Below, in pieces: positions 28,363 to 36,091 of a DNA stretch of 64,000 nucleotides. Source of the DNA: Mycobacterium paraffinicum (GTDB lineage: Bacteria; Actinomycetota; Actinomycetes; Mycobacteriales; Mycobacteriaceae); contig NZ_MPNT01000026.1 of the NCBI RefSeq assembly GCF_001907675.1, forward strand, positions 1-64,000, written 5' to 3'. The notes under the pieces are model-generated. The model searched no databases and was not told the origin of the DNA. It saw only the letters and a program-made list of their open reading frames with translations. A program made the position numbers and the translations under genes. Positions within the stretch are counted from its first letter, which is position 1, and every line of letters begins with the position of its first letter.

Positions 28363-29153
28363 CGCGGTGCACCGAGCCCGAATCCGCCGTCGGGGTGGAC
28401 CGTTTCGCCGGTGATCCCGCGGGCACGGTCGGAGGCCAGGAACACGAAGCTCCACGCGTGGTCTTCCCCGGACAGGGCGACGTTGAGCGGCGTGCGCGCG
28501 GCGACCTCCCGCGCCCGGTTCGGCGTGTCGTCCAAGCGGACGCCGTCCAGCCCCAGGCTGGCGAGCCCGCGCAGATCGGTGCCCAGCGTGCCGCCCGGCG
28601 CCACCCCGTTGACCCGGACCTGCGGCGCCAGCTCGTGCGCCAGGGCCGCCACCAAGCCGCGGACGGCGAACTTCGACGCCACGTACAGCGCACCGCCGCG
28701 CCCGGGATAGAACGACGACGCCGACTCGGTCAGGACGATCGAGGGCCCCGCCGCGGCCCGCAGCCGGGGCAGCGCGGCCTTGACGGACTGCAGGTGGCTC
28801 AGCACGTTGGTGCGGAACATCTCGTCGAACGCGTCGGGAAGGGCCTCGGCGTCGATGTCGGCGATGCCGCGGTAGAAGTCGAAGATGCCGACGCAGTTGA
28901 CCAGCGTGTCCAGACCGCCATAGGCGGCCACCGCGGCATCGACCGCTCGTACGTTGGCGTCGCGGGTGATCGCGTCGCCCTCGACGACCGGAACGCCGGG
29001 CAGCTCCCCGCTCAGGGCCGCGCACTTGTGCGGATCACGTTCCAGCGCGGCGACTTTCGCGCCCTCGGCGACAAACGCGTCGAGCACGGCCCGGCCGATG
29101 CCCGATCCCGCGCCGACGACCAGTGCGCGCTTGCCCTCAAGCCAGCCGGCCAT
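28359..29153 (-). CDS. cis-dihydrodiol dehydrogenase (SDR, BphB/HcaB-like)
   Basis: A 264-aa SDR expected to oxidise a ring cis-dihydrodiol to the catechol with NAD+. The cofactor motif is VVGAGSGIG, the active site appears as ESASSFYPG with YVASKFAVRGL, and the end GITGETVHPDGGFGLGAP is characteristic of the BphB/HcaB group. ATG at 29153 has GAGGAGG just upstream and overlaps the preceding small gene by 17 bases; the longer frame to 29201 is rejected. Position between dioxygenase and decarboxylase-like genes matches the reaction order. Confidence 0.85.
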   Translation of the reverse strand: MAGWLEGKRALVVGAGSGIGRAVLDAFVAEGAKVAALERDPHKCAALSGELPGVPVVEGDAITRDANVRAVDAAVAAYGGLDTLVNCVGIFDFYRGIADIDAEALPDAFDEMFRTNVLSHLQSVKAALPRLRAAAGPSIVLTESASSFYPGRGGALYVASKFAVRGLVAALAHELAPQVRVNGVAPGGTLGTDLRGLASLGLDGVRLDDTPNRAREVAARTPLNVALSGEDHAWSFVFLASDRARGITGETVHPDGGFGLGAPR

Positions 29154-29415
29154 CGCCCTCCTCGGCCTCATCGGGCAGCAGCGGTGCGTGGGAATTGCCA
29201 ACCATCGCAGCCAGTGTGCGACCGTTCTGCCAAGTCAGCGCCTCGACCTCGAGCGCGTCCAGGGTGATCCATTGCCCGGACCGCGGCGCGCTGATCAACA
29301 ACCTGGAGCCGTTTCGGGTGTCCACCCGGCGCACCACCACTTCGGTGAATTCGTTTGCCACCACGAGGGGTTCGCCGACAGCACCGGCCAGCAGCCGCTG
29401 CAGTTCGTCATTCAC
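29137..29415 (-). CDS. Small conserved-looking protein in dioxygenase operon
   Basis: A 92-aa protein of unknown function. GTG at 29415 overlaps the stop of the dioxygenase beta-subunit gene (GTGA), and its own end overlaps the dehydrogenase start, so expression is embedded in the operon. It contains EFTEVVVRRVDTRNGSRLL and SGQWITLDALEVEALTW and ends with an acidic tail. There is no Cys, so it is not the missing ferredoxin. A role as assembly factor or as a structural partner of the oxygenase is possible but unsupported. Confidence 0.7.
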   Translation of the reverse strand: MNDELQRLLAGAVGEPLVVANEFTEVVVRRVDTRNGSRLLISAPRSGQWITLDALEVEALTWQNGRTLAAMVGNSHAPLLPDEAEEGDGRLA

Positions 29416-29939
29416 AGGAACACCGCCAGGTTCTGCATCCGTAACACCGACTCGTCGGCGATGATATTGCGCCGGGCCAGCTTGAGGGTCTTTTCGGGGC
29501 CGCCGCACCAGCGCAGCAGGTCCTGGCGCCCGCACGACAGCAGCGCGCTTTCGTTCACGTCGCCGCGGCTGCGGAACAACAGCTCGGCCGATTCGACCCA
29601 CAGGTGCGCCGGGTCGTCGGCCTCGAACGTCCGCACGTTGGTGATGAAATGCCGCAGCCGCGACGGCGGATCCTCGGCCCAGGCATGCTCGGTGCCCATC
29701 CGCGCGACCCGCTGGGTCAGCGAGTATTTGTCCTCGTCGAAGTGCGCCATCCCGGGAGAGGTGTCGAACCCCGCGCCGCGCGCGGTGGTGACCCGGACGG
29801 GCATCACGTAGCGGACGTCGTCGGTCAGTGTCTCGAGCCACCCCTCGTACCGCTGGGCGTCGAGCAGGTAGGCCTCGTCCACCAGGAACTGGTGCGCCTG
29901 CAGGTGCCGAACATCGTTGAAGGGCAACGGCTTTCTCAT
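29412..29939 (-). CDS. Aromatic-ring-hydroxylating dioxygenase, beta subunit
   Basis: The 175-aa small subunit of a Rieske dioxygenase, with the SnoaL-like cone fold. Diagnostic regions are AHQFLVDEAYLLDAQRYEGW, here represented by EAYLLDAQRYEGWL, and then DDVRYVMPVRVT, RLRHFITNVRTFE and LLSCGRQDLLR. Beta subunits are structural and help shape the active site. ATG at 29939 overlaps the alpha-subunit stop codon (ATGA), giving the usual alpha-beta pair. Confidence 0.9.
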   Translation of the reverse strand: MRKPLPFNDVRHLQAHQFLVDEAYLLDAQRYEGWLETLTDDVRYVMPVRVTTARGAGFDTSPGMAHFDEDKYSLTQRVARMGTEHAWAEDPPSRLRHFITNVRTFEADDPAHLWVESAELLFRSRGDVNESALLSCGRQDLLRWCGGPEKTLKLARRNIIADESVLRMQNLAVFL

Positions 29940-31294
29940 ACGGCGCCCTGTAGGTAGTCGGCCCACAGGTTCAGCAGGGCGCGCTGGTTGTGCTCGTTGT
30001 AGCCGACCTGCGCGCGACCCGGCCCGTGGAACGCCTCGGCGGGCAGCGGCGCGACGACGGGGCTGCCATCGGAGCGCAGGCCCATCCGGCTGTTCAGCAG
30101 CAACCGACGGGCCATCGAACCGCCGGCCGTGGTGGTCAGCGACACCCAATTCTCCACGTCGTCCTGCTCGAACATGCCGGTCGAACCGAAGCACATCAGA
30201 TACGCCTTGTACGAATCCCGTTTGTACTGCGGGGGAGCGGCGGCGTCCACGGCGAACCACGAACACACCTCGGTTTCGTTCTCGCTGATCGGCTGCCACA
30301 GCCGGATCGAGATGAAGGGCAGCGTCTCGTCGTCGCGGCCGTCCCGCACCTTGGGCCAGTTGTGCACGAAGCTCAGGTTCGGGAAACAGGTGGCGGCCGA
30401 GATCATGAACCCGTCCTCGCCGACCATTCGTTGCTGTTGCGGCGTCCACACGCCTTTGATCCGGCCGATCATGTCGTCGGGATAGCCGACGTAGCGCATC
30501 CGTTCCTCGAAGCCGCCCGGCGGCAGTTTGTAGGTGGTGCCGCCGCCCCGGTGCGCCCAGTAGGTGGCGCCGTCCTTGCGTTTCTGCGCCTTCGGCTCGC
30601 GGAACAGGCCGATGTCGACGATCGACGCGTGGGTGTGCGGGGTGTGGTACATGTCGCCGGCGAAGTTCTCGGCGCCGATCTTCCAGTTCGCCTTGATGCG
30701 CCAGCGCTGAGGGCCGCGCACTTCGATGCCGCCCGCGCTCTGCTTGGTGTAGAAGTCCAGATAGAACGCGAAGTCGCCGAGGAAGTCCTCGAGCGGTTCG
30801 GCGTTTGGGTCCAGGCTGATGAACAGCAGGCCGTTGTAACTCGCGAAGTTCGGTGCGGGCAGCAAGGTTTGGGAGCTTCTGGCGAACCCGTCCTCGCCGC
30901 CGTAGGCCTCCCGGTGGAACGGCAGGCCGGTGAGCTGGCCGTCGTTGCGGTAGGTCCAGCCGTGGTACGGGCAGCGGAAGTTGGAGGCGTTGCCCATCTC
31001 CGCGCGGCACACCTGCATGCCGCGATGCAGGCACATGTTGAACAGGGCGCGCACCTCGCCGGTCGAATCGCGGGTGATGATGAAGGAGTCGTCGAGGACC
31101 CGGCGCACCACGTAGTCACCGTCCTGCGGGATCTCGGACTCGTGCGCCACGAACGTCCACGCCCGCCCGAACAGCCGCTCCTTCTCCAGCGCGAACACGT
31201 CGGCGTCGTTATATATGTGGGCCGGGATCATTCCGCCGCGGACGCTGGCGAGCACGCCGTCGAGACCGTTGCCGGCGTCGCGAAGGACTGTCAC
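29936..31294 (-). CDS. Aromatic-ring-hydroxylating dioxygenase, alpha subunit
   Basis: The 452-aa catalytic subunit adds both atoms of O2 to an aromatic ring to form a cis-dihydrodiol. The Rieske cluster ligands are in CLHRGMQVC and CPYHGWTY (residues about 90-115). The mononuclear iron site is in GDMYHTPHTHASIV near residue 215. It heads an operon with beta subunit, small protein, dihydrodiol dehydrogenase and a decarboxylase-like protein. The ferredoxin and reductase needed for electrons are not in the cluster. Given the protocatechuate genes next door, a phthalate or similar aromatic acid is the likeliest substrate; polycyclic aromatics are an alternative. The GTG start at 31294 is preceded by GGAGGCGGGGA. 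Confidence 0.9.
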   Translation of the reverse strand: MTVLRDAGNGLDGVLASVRGGMIPAHIYNDADVFALEKERLFGRAWTFVAHESEIPQDGDYVVRRVLDDSFIITRDSTGEVRALFNMCLHRGMQVCRAEMGNASNFRCPYHGWTYRNDGQLTGLPFHREAYGGEDGFARSSQTLLPAPNFASYNGLLFISLDPNAEPLEDFLGDFAFYLDFYTKQSAGGIEVRGPQRWRIKANWKIGAENFAGDMYHTPHTHASIVDIGLFREPKAQKRKDGATYWAHRGGGTTYKLPPGGFEERMRYVGYPDDMIGRIKGVWTPQQQRMVGEDGFMISAATCFPNLSFVHNWPKVRDGRDDETLPFISIRLWQPISENETEVCSWFAVDAAAPPQYKRDSYKAYLMCFGSTGMFEQDDVENWVSLTTTAGGSMARRLLLNSRMGLRSDGSPVVAPLPAEAFHGPGRAQVGYNEHNQRALLNLWADYLQGAV

Positions 31295-31321
31295 GGTGAT
31301 CCCCGCCTCCCGCTTCGGTTA

Positions 31322-31334
31322 TCTGCTAAGCAGA
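31322..31334. promoter_or_regulatory. Palindrome TCTGCTAAGCAGA upstream of the dioxygenase operon
   Basis: A perfect 6-1-6 palindrome in an unusually AT-rich stretch (31317-31360) of the 202-base divergent promoter between the dioxygenase alpha gene and pcaH. It lies 28 bases before the dioxygenase start, the position of a repressor operator. A regulator for it is not identified. Confidence 0.4.
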
Positions 31335-31496
31335 GAAATATTCCGCTATCAAGAATCCCGCATCTACCCGCCACCGGTCAATCACCCGCTTCCCGCGCTC
31401 GACAAGGGGCGGGCAGCGCTGGTGCGCTCGCTGTAACGCCGGCGCCGCCGCCGATTTCCGCGGTGCGCGGGGCCTTGGAGAGTAGCGTCACGGCTC

Positions 31497-32252
31497 ATGA
31501 AGCCCGAGTGTCTCGCGTCTCAGGGTGACATCACGGCCGAGATCGCCGCCATCGCAGCCGAATACCGCGGGCCCCAGCCCCAGCCCCGACTCGATTACCC
31601 GCCCTACCGCGGCACCACACTGCGGCATCCCAAACAAGCCTTGGTGCCGGTCGACCCCGAGGGGATCGAGCTGTGGGCGCCGTGCTTCGGCCACCAGGAC
31701 GTCGACCCGCTCGACGCCGACCTGACGGCGGGGCATCCGGGTGAACCCCTGGGCGAACGCGTCATCGTGGCCGGGCGCGTGGTCGACGGGTCCGGCAAAC
31801 CGGTCGCCGGCCAGCTGATCGAGATCTGGCAGGCCAACGCCGGCGGCCGTTACCGCCATCAGCGCGACCAGCACCCGGCCCCGCTCGACCCCAACTTCAC
31901 CGGCGCCGGCCGGTGCCTGACCGGGCCGGACGGCTCCTACCGATTCCTGACCATCAAGCCCGGCCCATATCCGTGGCGCAACCACCACAACGCGTGGCGC
32001 CCGGCGCACATCCACTTCTCGGTGTTCGGGACCGCGTTCCCGCAGCGCCTGGTCACCCAGATGTACTTCCCTGGCGACCCCATGTTCGACTTGGACCCGA
32101 TCGTCCAGTCGGTCCTCGACCCGGCCGCGCGGCGGCGGCTGATCGCCCGCTACGACCACGACCTCACCGAGCCCGAATATGCGACCGGGTACCGGTGGGA
32201 CATCGTGCTGACGGGCGTCGGCCGCACTCCTGTCGAGGGCGACGATGACTGA
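31497..32252 (+). CDS. pcaH: Protocatechuate 3,4-dioxygenase beta subunit
   Basis: The 251-aa iron-bearing subunit of the intradiol dioxygenase that cleaves protocatechuate to 3-carboxy-cis,cis-muconate. Iron ligands are visible: Tyr in GGRYRHQRDQH, Tyr in YPWRNHHNAWRPAHIHF with the two His of the AHIHF type. The N-terminal assembly segment LDYPPYRGTTLRHP is specific to the PcaH subunit. Its gene overlaps pcaG by eight bases. It is divergent from the ring-hydroxylating dioxygenase operon, whose product could feed it. Confidence 0.93.
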   Translation: MKPECLASQGDITAEIAAIAAEYRGPQPQPRLDYPPYRGTTLRHPKQALVPVDPEGIELWAPCFGHQDVDPLDADLTAGHPGEPLGERVIVAGRVVDGSGKPVAGQLIEIWQANAGGRYRHQRDQHPAPLDPNFTGAGRCLTGPDGSYRFLTIKPGPYPWRNHHNAWRPAHIHFSVFGTAFPQRLVTQMYFPGDPMFDLDPIVQSVLDPAARRRLIARYDHDLTEPEYATGYRWDIVLTGVGRTPVEGDDD

Positions 32253-32808
32253 ATGTGCTTGCACCCCAGGGCAAACGGTGGGCCCCTTCCTGGACCTCGG
32301 GTTGCCCTACCCCGGTGGCGGCGCGCTGGTCGGCGACCGGCATCCGCACGCGGTGCGGCTGCACGGCGCGGTGTACGACGGCGCCGGTGACGGCGTGCCC
32401 GACGCCCTGGTCGAGCTGTGGCAGGCCGACGACGCCGGCCACGTCGCGCGGCAGGCCGGTTCGCTGCGCCGCGATACTCCGGCGTTCACCGGCTGGGGCC
32501 GGTGCGCGACCGACGCCGACGGCCGTTACGCCTTCACCACCGTGGCGCCCGGCCCGACGGCCGCCGGGCGGCCACCGTTCTTCGCCCTCACCGTGTTCGC
32601 GCGGGGCCTGCTGGACCGCCTGTTCACCCGCGCCTACCTGCCCGGCGGCGACCTCGGCGCCGACCCGCTGCTGGCGGCCCTCGACGCCGAGCGTCGCGCC
32701 ACCCTGCTGTGCGTCCCCGAAAGCGACTGCTCCGATTACCGTTTCGACATTCGCCTGCAGGGCCGGTTCGAAACGGTGTTCCTGGCGTACCGGGACGGTG
32801 GGCGATGA
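32245..32808 (+). CDS. pcaG: Protocatechuate 3,4-dioxygenase alpha subunit
   Basis: The 187-aa alpha subunit of the same enzyme. It has the intradiol fold (TPGQTVGPFLDLGLP at the N-terminus, LVELWQADDAGH, GRCATDADGRYAFTTV) but, as usual for PcaG, lacks the iron ligands and instead completes the active site and substrate pocket. ATG at 32245 lies inside the end of pcaH, and the end overlaps pcaB by four bases, so all three are one translational unit. Confidence 0.92.
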   Translation: MTECACTPGQTVGPFLDLGLPYPGGGALVGDRHPHAVRLHGAVYDGAGDGVPDALVELWQADDAGHVARQAGSLRRDTPAFTGWGRCATDADGRYAFTTVAPGPTAAGRPPFFALTVFARGLLDRLFTRAYLPGGDLGADPLLAALDAERRATLLCVPESDCSDYRFDIRLQGRFETVFLAYRDGGR

Positions 32809-34031
32809 CCAACCTGTTGTGGCCCGGCGACCACCGCGCCCGAGACCACATGACGGATCGGGCCCTGCTGGAATCGATGGCCGCGGTGGAAACCGCCTGG
32901 CTGGACGCCCTCGTCGCCGAAAGCATGGCCCCACCGGAGTGCGCCGGGGCGGACCTGCCAATGCTGTTGACGGCCAACGATTCTGAGTCCCTGGCGGCCG
33001 CCGCCGAGGACGGCGGCAACCCGGTCATCGGCCTCGTCGGCCTGCTGCGGCAGCGCGCCGCGCCCGACGTCGCGCCGTGGATCCACCGGGGTCTCACCAG
33101 CCAGGATGTCCTGGACACCGCACTGATGCTCGGCGTGCGCGAGGTCGTGGGGGAGCTCGCCGCACAGCTCAGGGGTCAGGTCGCGACGCTGACCGAACTC
33201 GCCAGCCTGCACCGGGTGACGCCCATGGTGGCGCGCACCCTCACCCAGCACGCGGCGCCCACCACGTTCGGGGCGAAGGTGGCCGGCTGGCTCAACGGCG
33301 TCGTCGATGCCTTCAGGACGCTGTCCGCGTTGGTCGTCCCCATCCAGATCGGTGGGGCGGCCGGGACGTTGGCCGCCAGCACGGAGCTGGCGGCGCTGCT
33401 CACCGGCTCCGCCGACCCCGCCGCGGTGTCCGCCAGCCTAGTGCAAAGCGCCGCAACGGCTTTGGGATTGGCCATCCGATCGCCGTGGCACACGACGCGC
33501 GCGCCGGTAACCGCGGCCGCCGATGCCTTCGTCGGCTGCACCGACTCCTGGGGGCGGATCGCGTCGGACGTCGTCACCCTGTCCCGCCCGGAAATCGGCG
33601 AACTGAGCGAGCCCGGCGGCGAGCACCGCGGGGGCTCGTCGTCGATGCCCCACAAACGCAACCCGGTGTTGTCCATCCTGATCCGCCGGGCCGCCCTGTC
33701 CGCACCGCCGCTGGCCTCAACCCTGCACACCGCGGCGGCGCTGGCCAACGACGAGCGACCCGACGGCGCCTGGCACGCCGAATGGGACGCGCTGCGCACG
33801 TTGGCCAGGCGCGCCGTCGTCGCCGGATCCCAGTGCGGCGAGTTGCTGGCGGGGCTGACCGTGCACGCCGACCGGATGTCCGAAACCCTGGATCGCGCGG
33901 ACGTTTTCGGGGAGCAAGAGGCGATCGCCGGGCTGGCGGGGAGGCCCCCGTCGCCGACCTACCTCGGCGCGGTGGACCGGCTCATCGACGAGAGCCTGGA
34001 CCGGGCCCGGCGGGCGCTCGGTCAGCGCTGA
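32805..34031 (+). CDS. pcaB: 3-carboxy-cis,cis-muconate cycloisomerase
   Basis: The 408-aa enzyme lactonises 3-carboxy-cis,cis-muconate to 4-carboxymuconolactone. It belongs to the fumarase/aspartase superfamily: the signature GSSSMPHKRNP is present, as are WIHRGLTSQDVLDTAL, abbreviated HRGLTSQDV, and TLTQHAAPTTFG. ATG at 32805 overlaps the pcaG stop. The next pathway genes (pcaC, pcaD or fused pcaL) are not in this window. It is convergent with the EthR-like gene, overlapping it by ten bases. Confidence 0.9.
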   Translation: MTNLLWPGDHRARDHMTDRALLESMAAVETAWLDALVAESMAPPECAGADLPMLLTANDSESLAAAAEDGGNPVIGLVGLLRQRAAPDVAPWIHRGLTSQDVLDTALMLGVREVVGELAAQLRGQVATLTELASLHRVTPMVARTLTQHAAPTTFGAKVAGWLNGVVDAFRTLSALVVPIQIGGAAGTLAASTELAALLTGSADPAAVSASLVQSAATALGLAIRSPWHTTRAPVTAAADAFVGCTDSWGRIASDVVTLSRPEIGELSEPGGEHRGGSSSMPHKRNPVLSILIRRAALSAPPLASTLHTAAALANDERPDGAWHAEWDALRTLARRAVVAGSQCGELLAGLTVHADRMSETLDRADVFGEQEAIAGLAGRPPSPTYLGAVDRLIDESLDRARRALGQR

Positions 34032-34669
34032 TAGATGCTGGCCAGCCAGATGTGCAGCAGCGTGTCGACCGCCCGGTCCTCGGGCATCGCCTCGTCCTCG
34101 GCGGTGAACGTGGCGGCCATCACCCGCTCGCTCAACATGTTGAGGGCGAGCGAAAGCTGCTCGGCCGGGACGGTGTCGGGGGCGGCGCCACGGCCGCGCT
34201 CCGCCTTGATGGCCGCCGTGGTCAGCGAGATCCACCGCTGCATGAGCGTGGACCACAACTGCCGCACCTCGGGGTTGGTGGCCTTCGCCGAGGCGCCGGC
34301 CACCGCGACCGCTGGGTGGGAGCCGGACACCTCGAAGAACGCCTCGATGCGCGCCCGCCACAGCTCCGCGGGGTCACCCGACGAGATTCCCCCGAGCGAC
34401 CGCAGGGCCGCCTGCGCCTTGCCGTTCATCTGGTCCAGCAGCGACAGCAACACCGCGTTCTTCGATCGGAAATAGAAGTAGAACGTGGGACGCGAAATCC
34501 CGGCGCCTTTTGCTAGGTCGTCCACCGAGAAATCCGCGAGCGGGCGTTCCCGCAGCAGGCGCTCCGCGGTCGCCAGTATCGCCTGTTCGCGGTCGTCGCC
34601 GGAGTGCGGCGACGACCGGCGGCCCCGCGAGGCATGCAGGTACTTGGTCTGTGTCGGGAGGTTGGACAC
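34022..34669 (-). CDS. TetR-family regulator, EthR-like
   Basis: A 215-aa regulator very similar to EthR, the repressor of the monooxygenase EthA that activates ethionamide in M. tuberculosis. Shared stretches, from memory of EthR, include SGDDRE, AILATAE, RPLAD, SVDDLAKGAGISRPTFYFYF, then LWSTLMQRWI, RGAAP and HIWLASIY. Length matches EthR (216 aa) when GTG at 34669 is used. It is not next to a Baeyer-Villiger monooxygenase gene here, so it is probably a paralog with another target, perhaps the pca genes or the dormancy genes beside it. The longer frame to 34789 would overlap the divergent promoter. Confidence 0.87.
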   Translation of the reverse strand: MSNLPTQTKYLHASRGRRSSPHSGDDREQAILATAERLLRERPLADFSVDDLAKGAGISRPTFYFYFRSKNAVLLSLLDQMNGKAQAALRSLGGISSGDPAELWRARIEAFFEVSGSHPAVAVAGASAKATNPEVRQLWSTLMQRWISLTTAAIKAERGRGAAPDTVPAEQLSLALNMLSERVMAATFTAEDEAMPEDRAVDTLLHIWLASIYQR

Positions 34670-34833
34670 GCCCGCTACTGTTGGGCACCCCGATATACGC
34701 GAACGAAACTGTTGATTAAGCCCAGCAATAATGTCGATTAAGTTCGACGCTTTCTTCGCGGGCTTCCGCGAATTTGCTGGCCGTTTCACCGCGTGGGGCG
34801 CACCCGGGCCCGGGCCGACGAACTGCCCCGGGA

Positions 34834-34853
34834 TTCGGGACTTCCGCCCCTAC
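34834..34853 (+). promoter_or_regulatory. DosR (DevR) box-like sequence upstream of the DUF1876 gene
   Basis: The 20 bases from TTCGGGACTT match the published 20-bp DosR consensus TTSGGGACTWWAGTCCCSAA at 15 positions, with the first ten perfect. It ends 33 bases before the ATG at 34887, a promoter-proximal position expected for DosR activation. Confidence 0.6.
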
Positions 34854-34886
34854 TGCGGCCCCGCCGCGCAATGGTCGCATCTGGTG

Positions 34887-35168
34887 ATGACGAAGAACGA
34901 CGACGCCACCAAGGCCTGCCACATCGACGTGCTGGTCGAGGAGCGCGACGAAAAGACGCGGGCGAAGGCGCGACTGTCCTGGCAAGGCAAGACGCTCGTC
35001 GGCGTCGGCCTGGCACGACTCGACCCCGCCGACGAGCCCGTGACCGCGATCGGGGACGAGCTCGCCGTCGCCCGTGCGCTGTCCGACCTGGCCAACCAGC
35101 TGTTGGCTGCGACATCGGTAGATATTCAAGCCAGCACGCACGAGCCCGTCACGGGCCTGCACCACTGA
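34887..35168 (+). CDS. DUF1876 protein (Rv2632c/Rv1738-like dormancy protein)
   Basis: A 93-aa protein of the DUF1876 family: HIDVLVEERDEKTRAKARL, LVGVGLARLDPAD, ELAVARALSDLANQLL. M. tuberculosis Rv2632c has about this length. Rv1738, the other member there, is strongly DosR-induced and its structure resembles ribosome hibernation factors. ATG at 34887 was chosen; the frame is open further upstream but that part includes the DosR-like box and lacks family similarity. The RafH-like gene follows after 12 bases, which suggests a joint function on the ribosome during hypoxia. Confidence 0.85.
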   Translation: MTKNDDATKACHIDVLVEERDEKTRAKARLSWQGKTLVGVGLARLDPADEPVTAIGDELAVARALSDLANQLLAATSVDIQASTHEPVTGLHH

Positions 35169-35180
35169 CCGGGGGACACG

Positions 35181-35984
35181 ATGAGACAACGACCCGATCT
35201 TCCGGCCGCCTTCGACGTCGAGGTGACGACGCGCGGCCAGTTGCCCGGGGCCGACGAATACGCGCGGACGAAGATCGGCGAGCTCGGCCACCTCTCCCAC
35301 GAGCCGGTGCTGTACGCCCACGTCAAGTTGAGCGAGCACGGTGACCCGGCGGTCGCCCGCCGGGTGATCGCGCAGGCCAACCTCGACGTCAACGGCCGGC
35401 TGGTGCGTGCGCAGGTCGAAGGCGTCACGGCGCGGGAGGCGATCGACCGACTCGAGGCGCGGCTGCGCCGTCAACTGGAACGCGCCGGCGAACATTGGGA
35501 AGCCAAGCGCGGTGGCATGCCACGGCGCGGCCCGCACGAGTGGCGGCACGAAAGCGAGCCGACGCACCGGCCGAACTATTTTCCGCGACCGGACAGCGAA
35601 CGCCGAGTCATGCGGCACAAGTCATACAGCCTGCTCACCTGCACGGTGGAAGAGGCCGCGCTGGAGATGGAGCAGCTCGATTACGATTTCCACCTGTTCA
35701 CCGAGAGGAACACAGGGCAGGACAGCGTGCTATATCGCGAAGGGCCGGCCGAATACCGCCTGGCACAGGTCAATCCGGTGGCCGCGCAGGAACTGGCGCC
35801 GTTCGAATTGCCGTTGACCCTCAGCCCGCAGCCGGCCCCGCGCCTCGACATCGATCAGGCCATCGAGCGGATGAGATTGCTCGGCCTGCCGTTCCTGTTC
35901 TTCGTCGACACCGCCCGCGACCGCGGCAACGTGTTGTATCACCGCTACGACGGACACTACGGGCTCATCACACCGGCGACGTGA
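35181..35984 (+). CDS. Ribosome hibernation factor, RafH-like (HPF/S30AE family)
   Basis: A 267-aa long-form hibernation factor resembling M. tuberculosis Rv0079 (RafH, also reported as a dormancy-associated translation inhibitor). The N-terminal third (about 1-105) is the HPF/RaiA domain that binds the small subunit (VLYAHVKLSEHGDPAVARR, shortened here, and REAIDRLEARLRRQLERAG). The C-terminal part contains two related segments, HKSYSLLTCTVEEAALEM and LDIDQAIERMRLLGLPFLFF, each resembling the S30EA C-terminal domain. It follows the DUF1876 gene by 12 bases and should share its DosR-like promoter. Confidence 0.85.
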   Translation: MRQRPDLPAAFDVEVTTRGQLPGADEYARTKIGELGHLSHEPVLYAHVKLSEHGDPAVARRVIAQANLDVNGRLVRAQVEGVTAREAIDRLEARLRRQLERAGEHWEAKRGGMPRRGPHEWRHESEPTHRPNYFPRPDSERRVMRHKSYSLLTCTVEEAALEMEQLDYDFHLFTERNTGQDSVLYREGPAEYRLAQVNPVAAQELAPFELPLTLSPQPAPRLDIDQAIERMRLLGLPFLFFVDTARDRGNVLYHRYDGHYGLITPAT

Positions 35985-36091
35985 AACGCCGATAGGCCAA
36001 CCGAATCCGCGGCGGTCCCGGCATCCCCCCGTCCGGGACCGCCGCCCCAAACTTCGCTCTCCTGCAACGCGAACAGGCCGGTATCGGGGCG

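Noticed and set aside
29137..29415. Small dioxygenase-operon protein as the ferredoxin component
   Set aside because: It contains no Cys or Cys-His cluster ligand pattern, so it cannot bind an iron-sulphur cluster.
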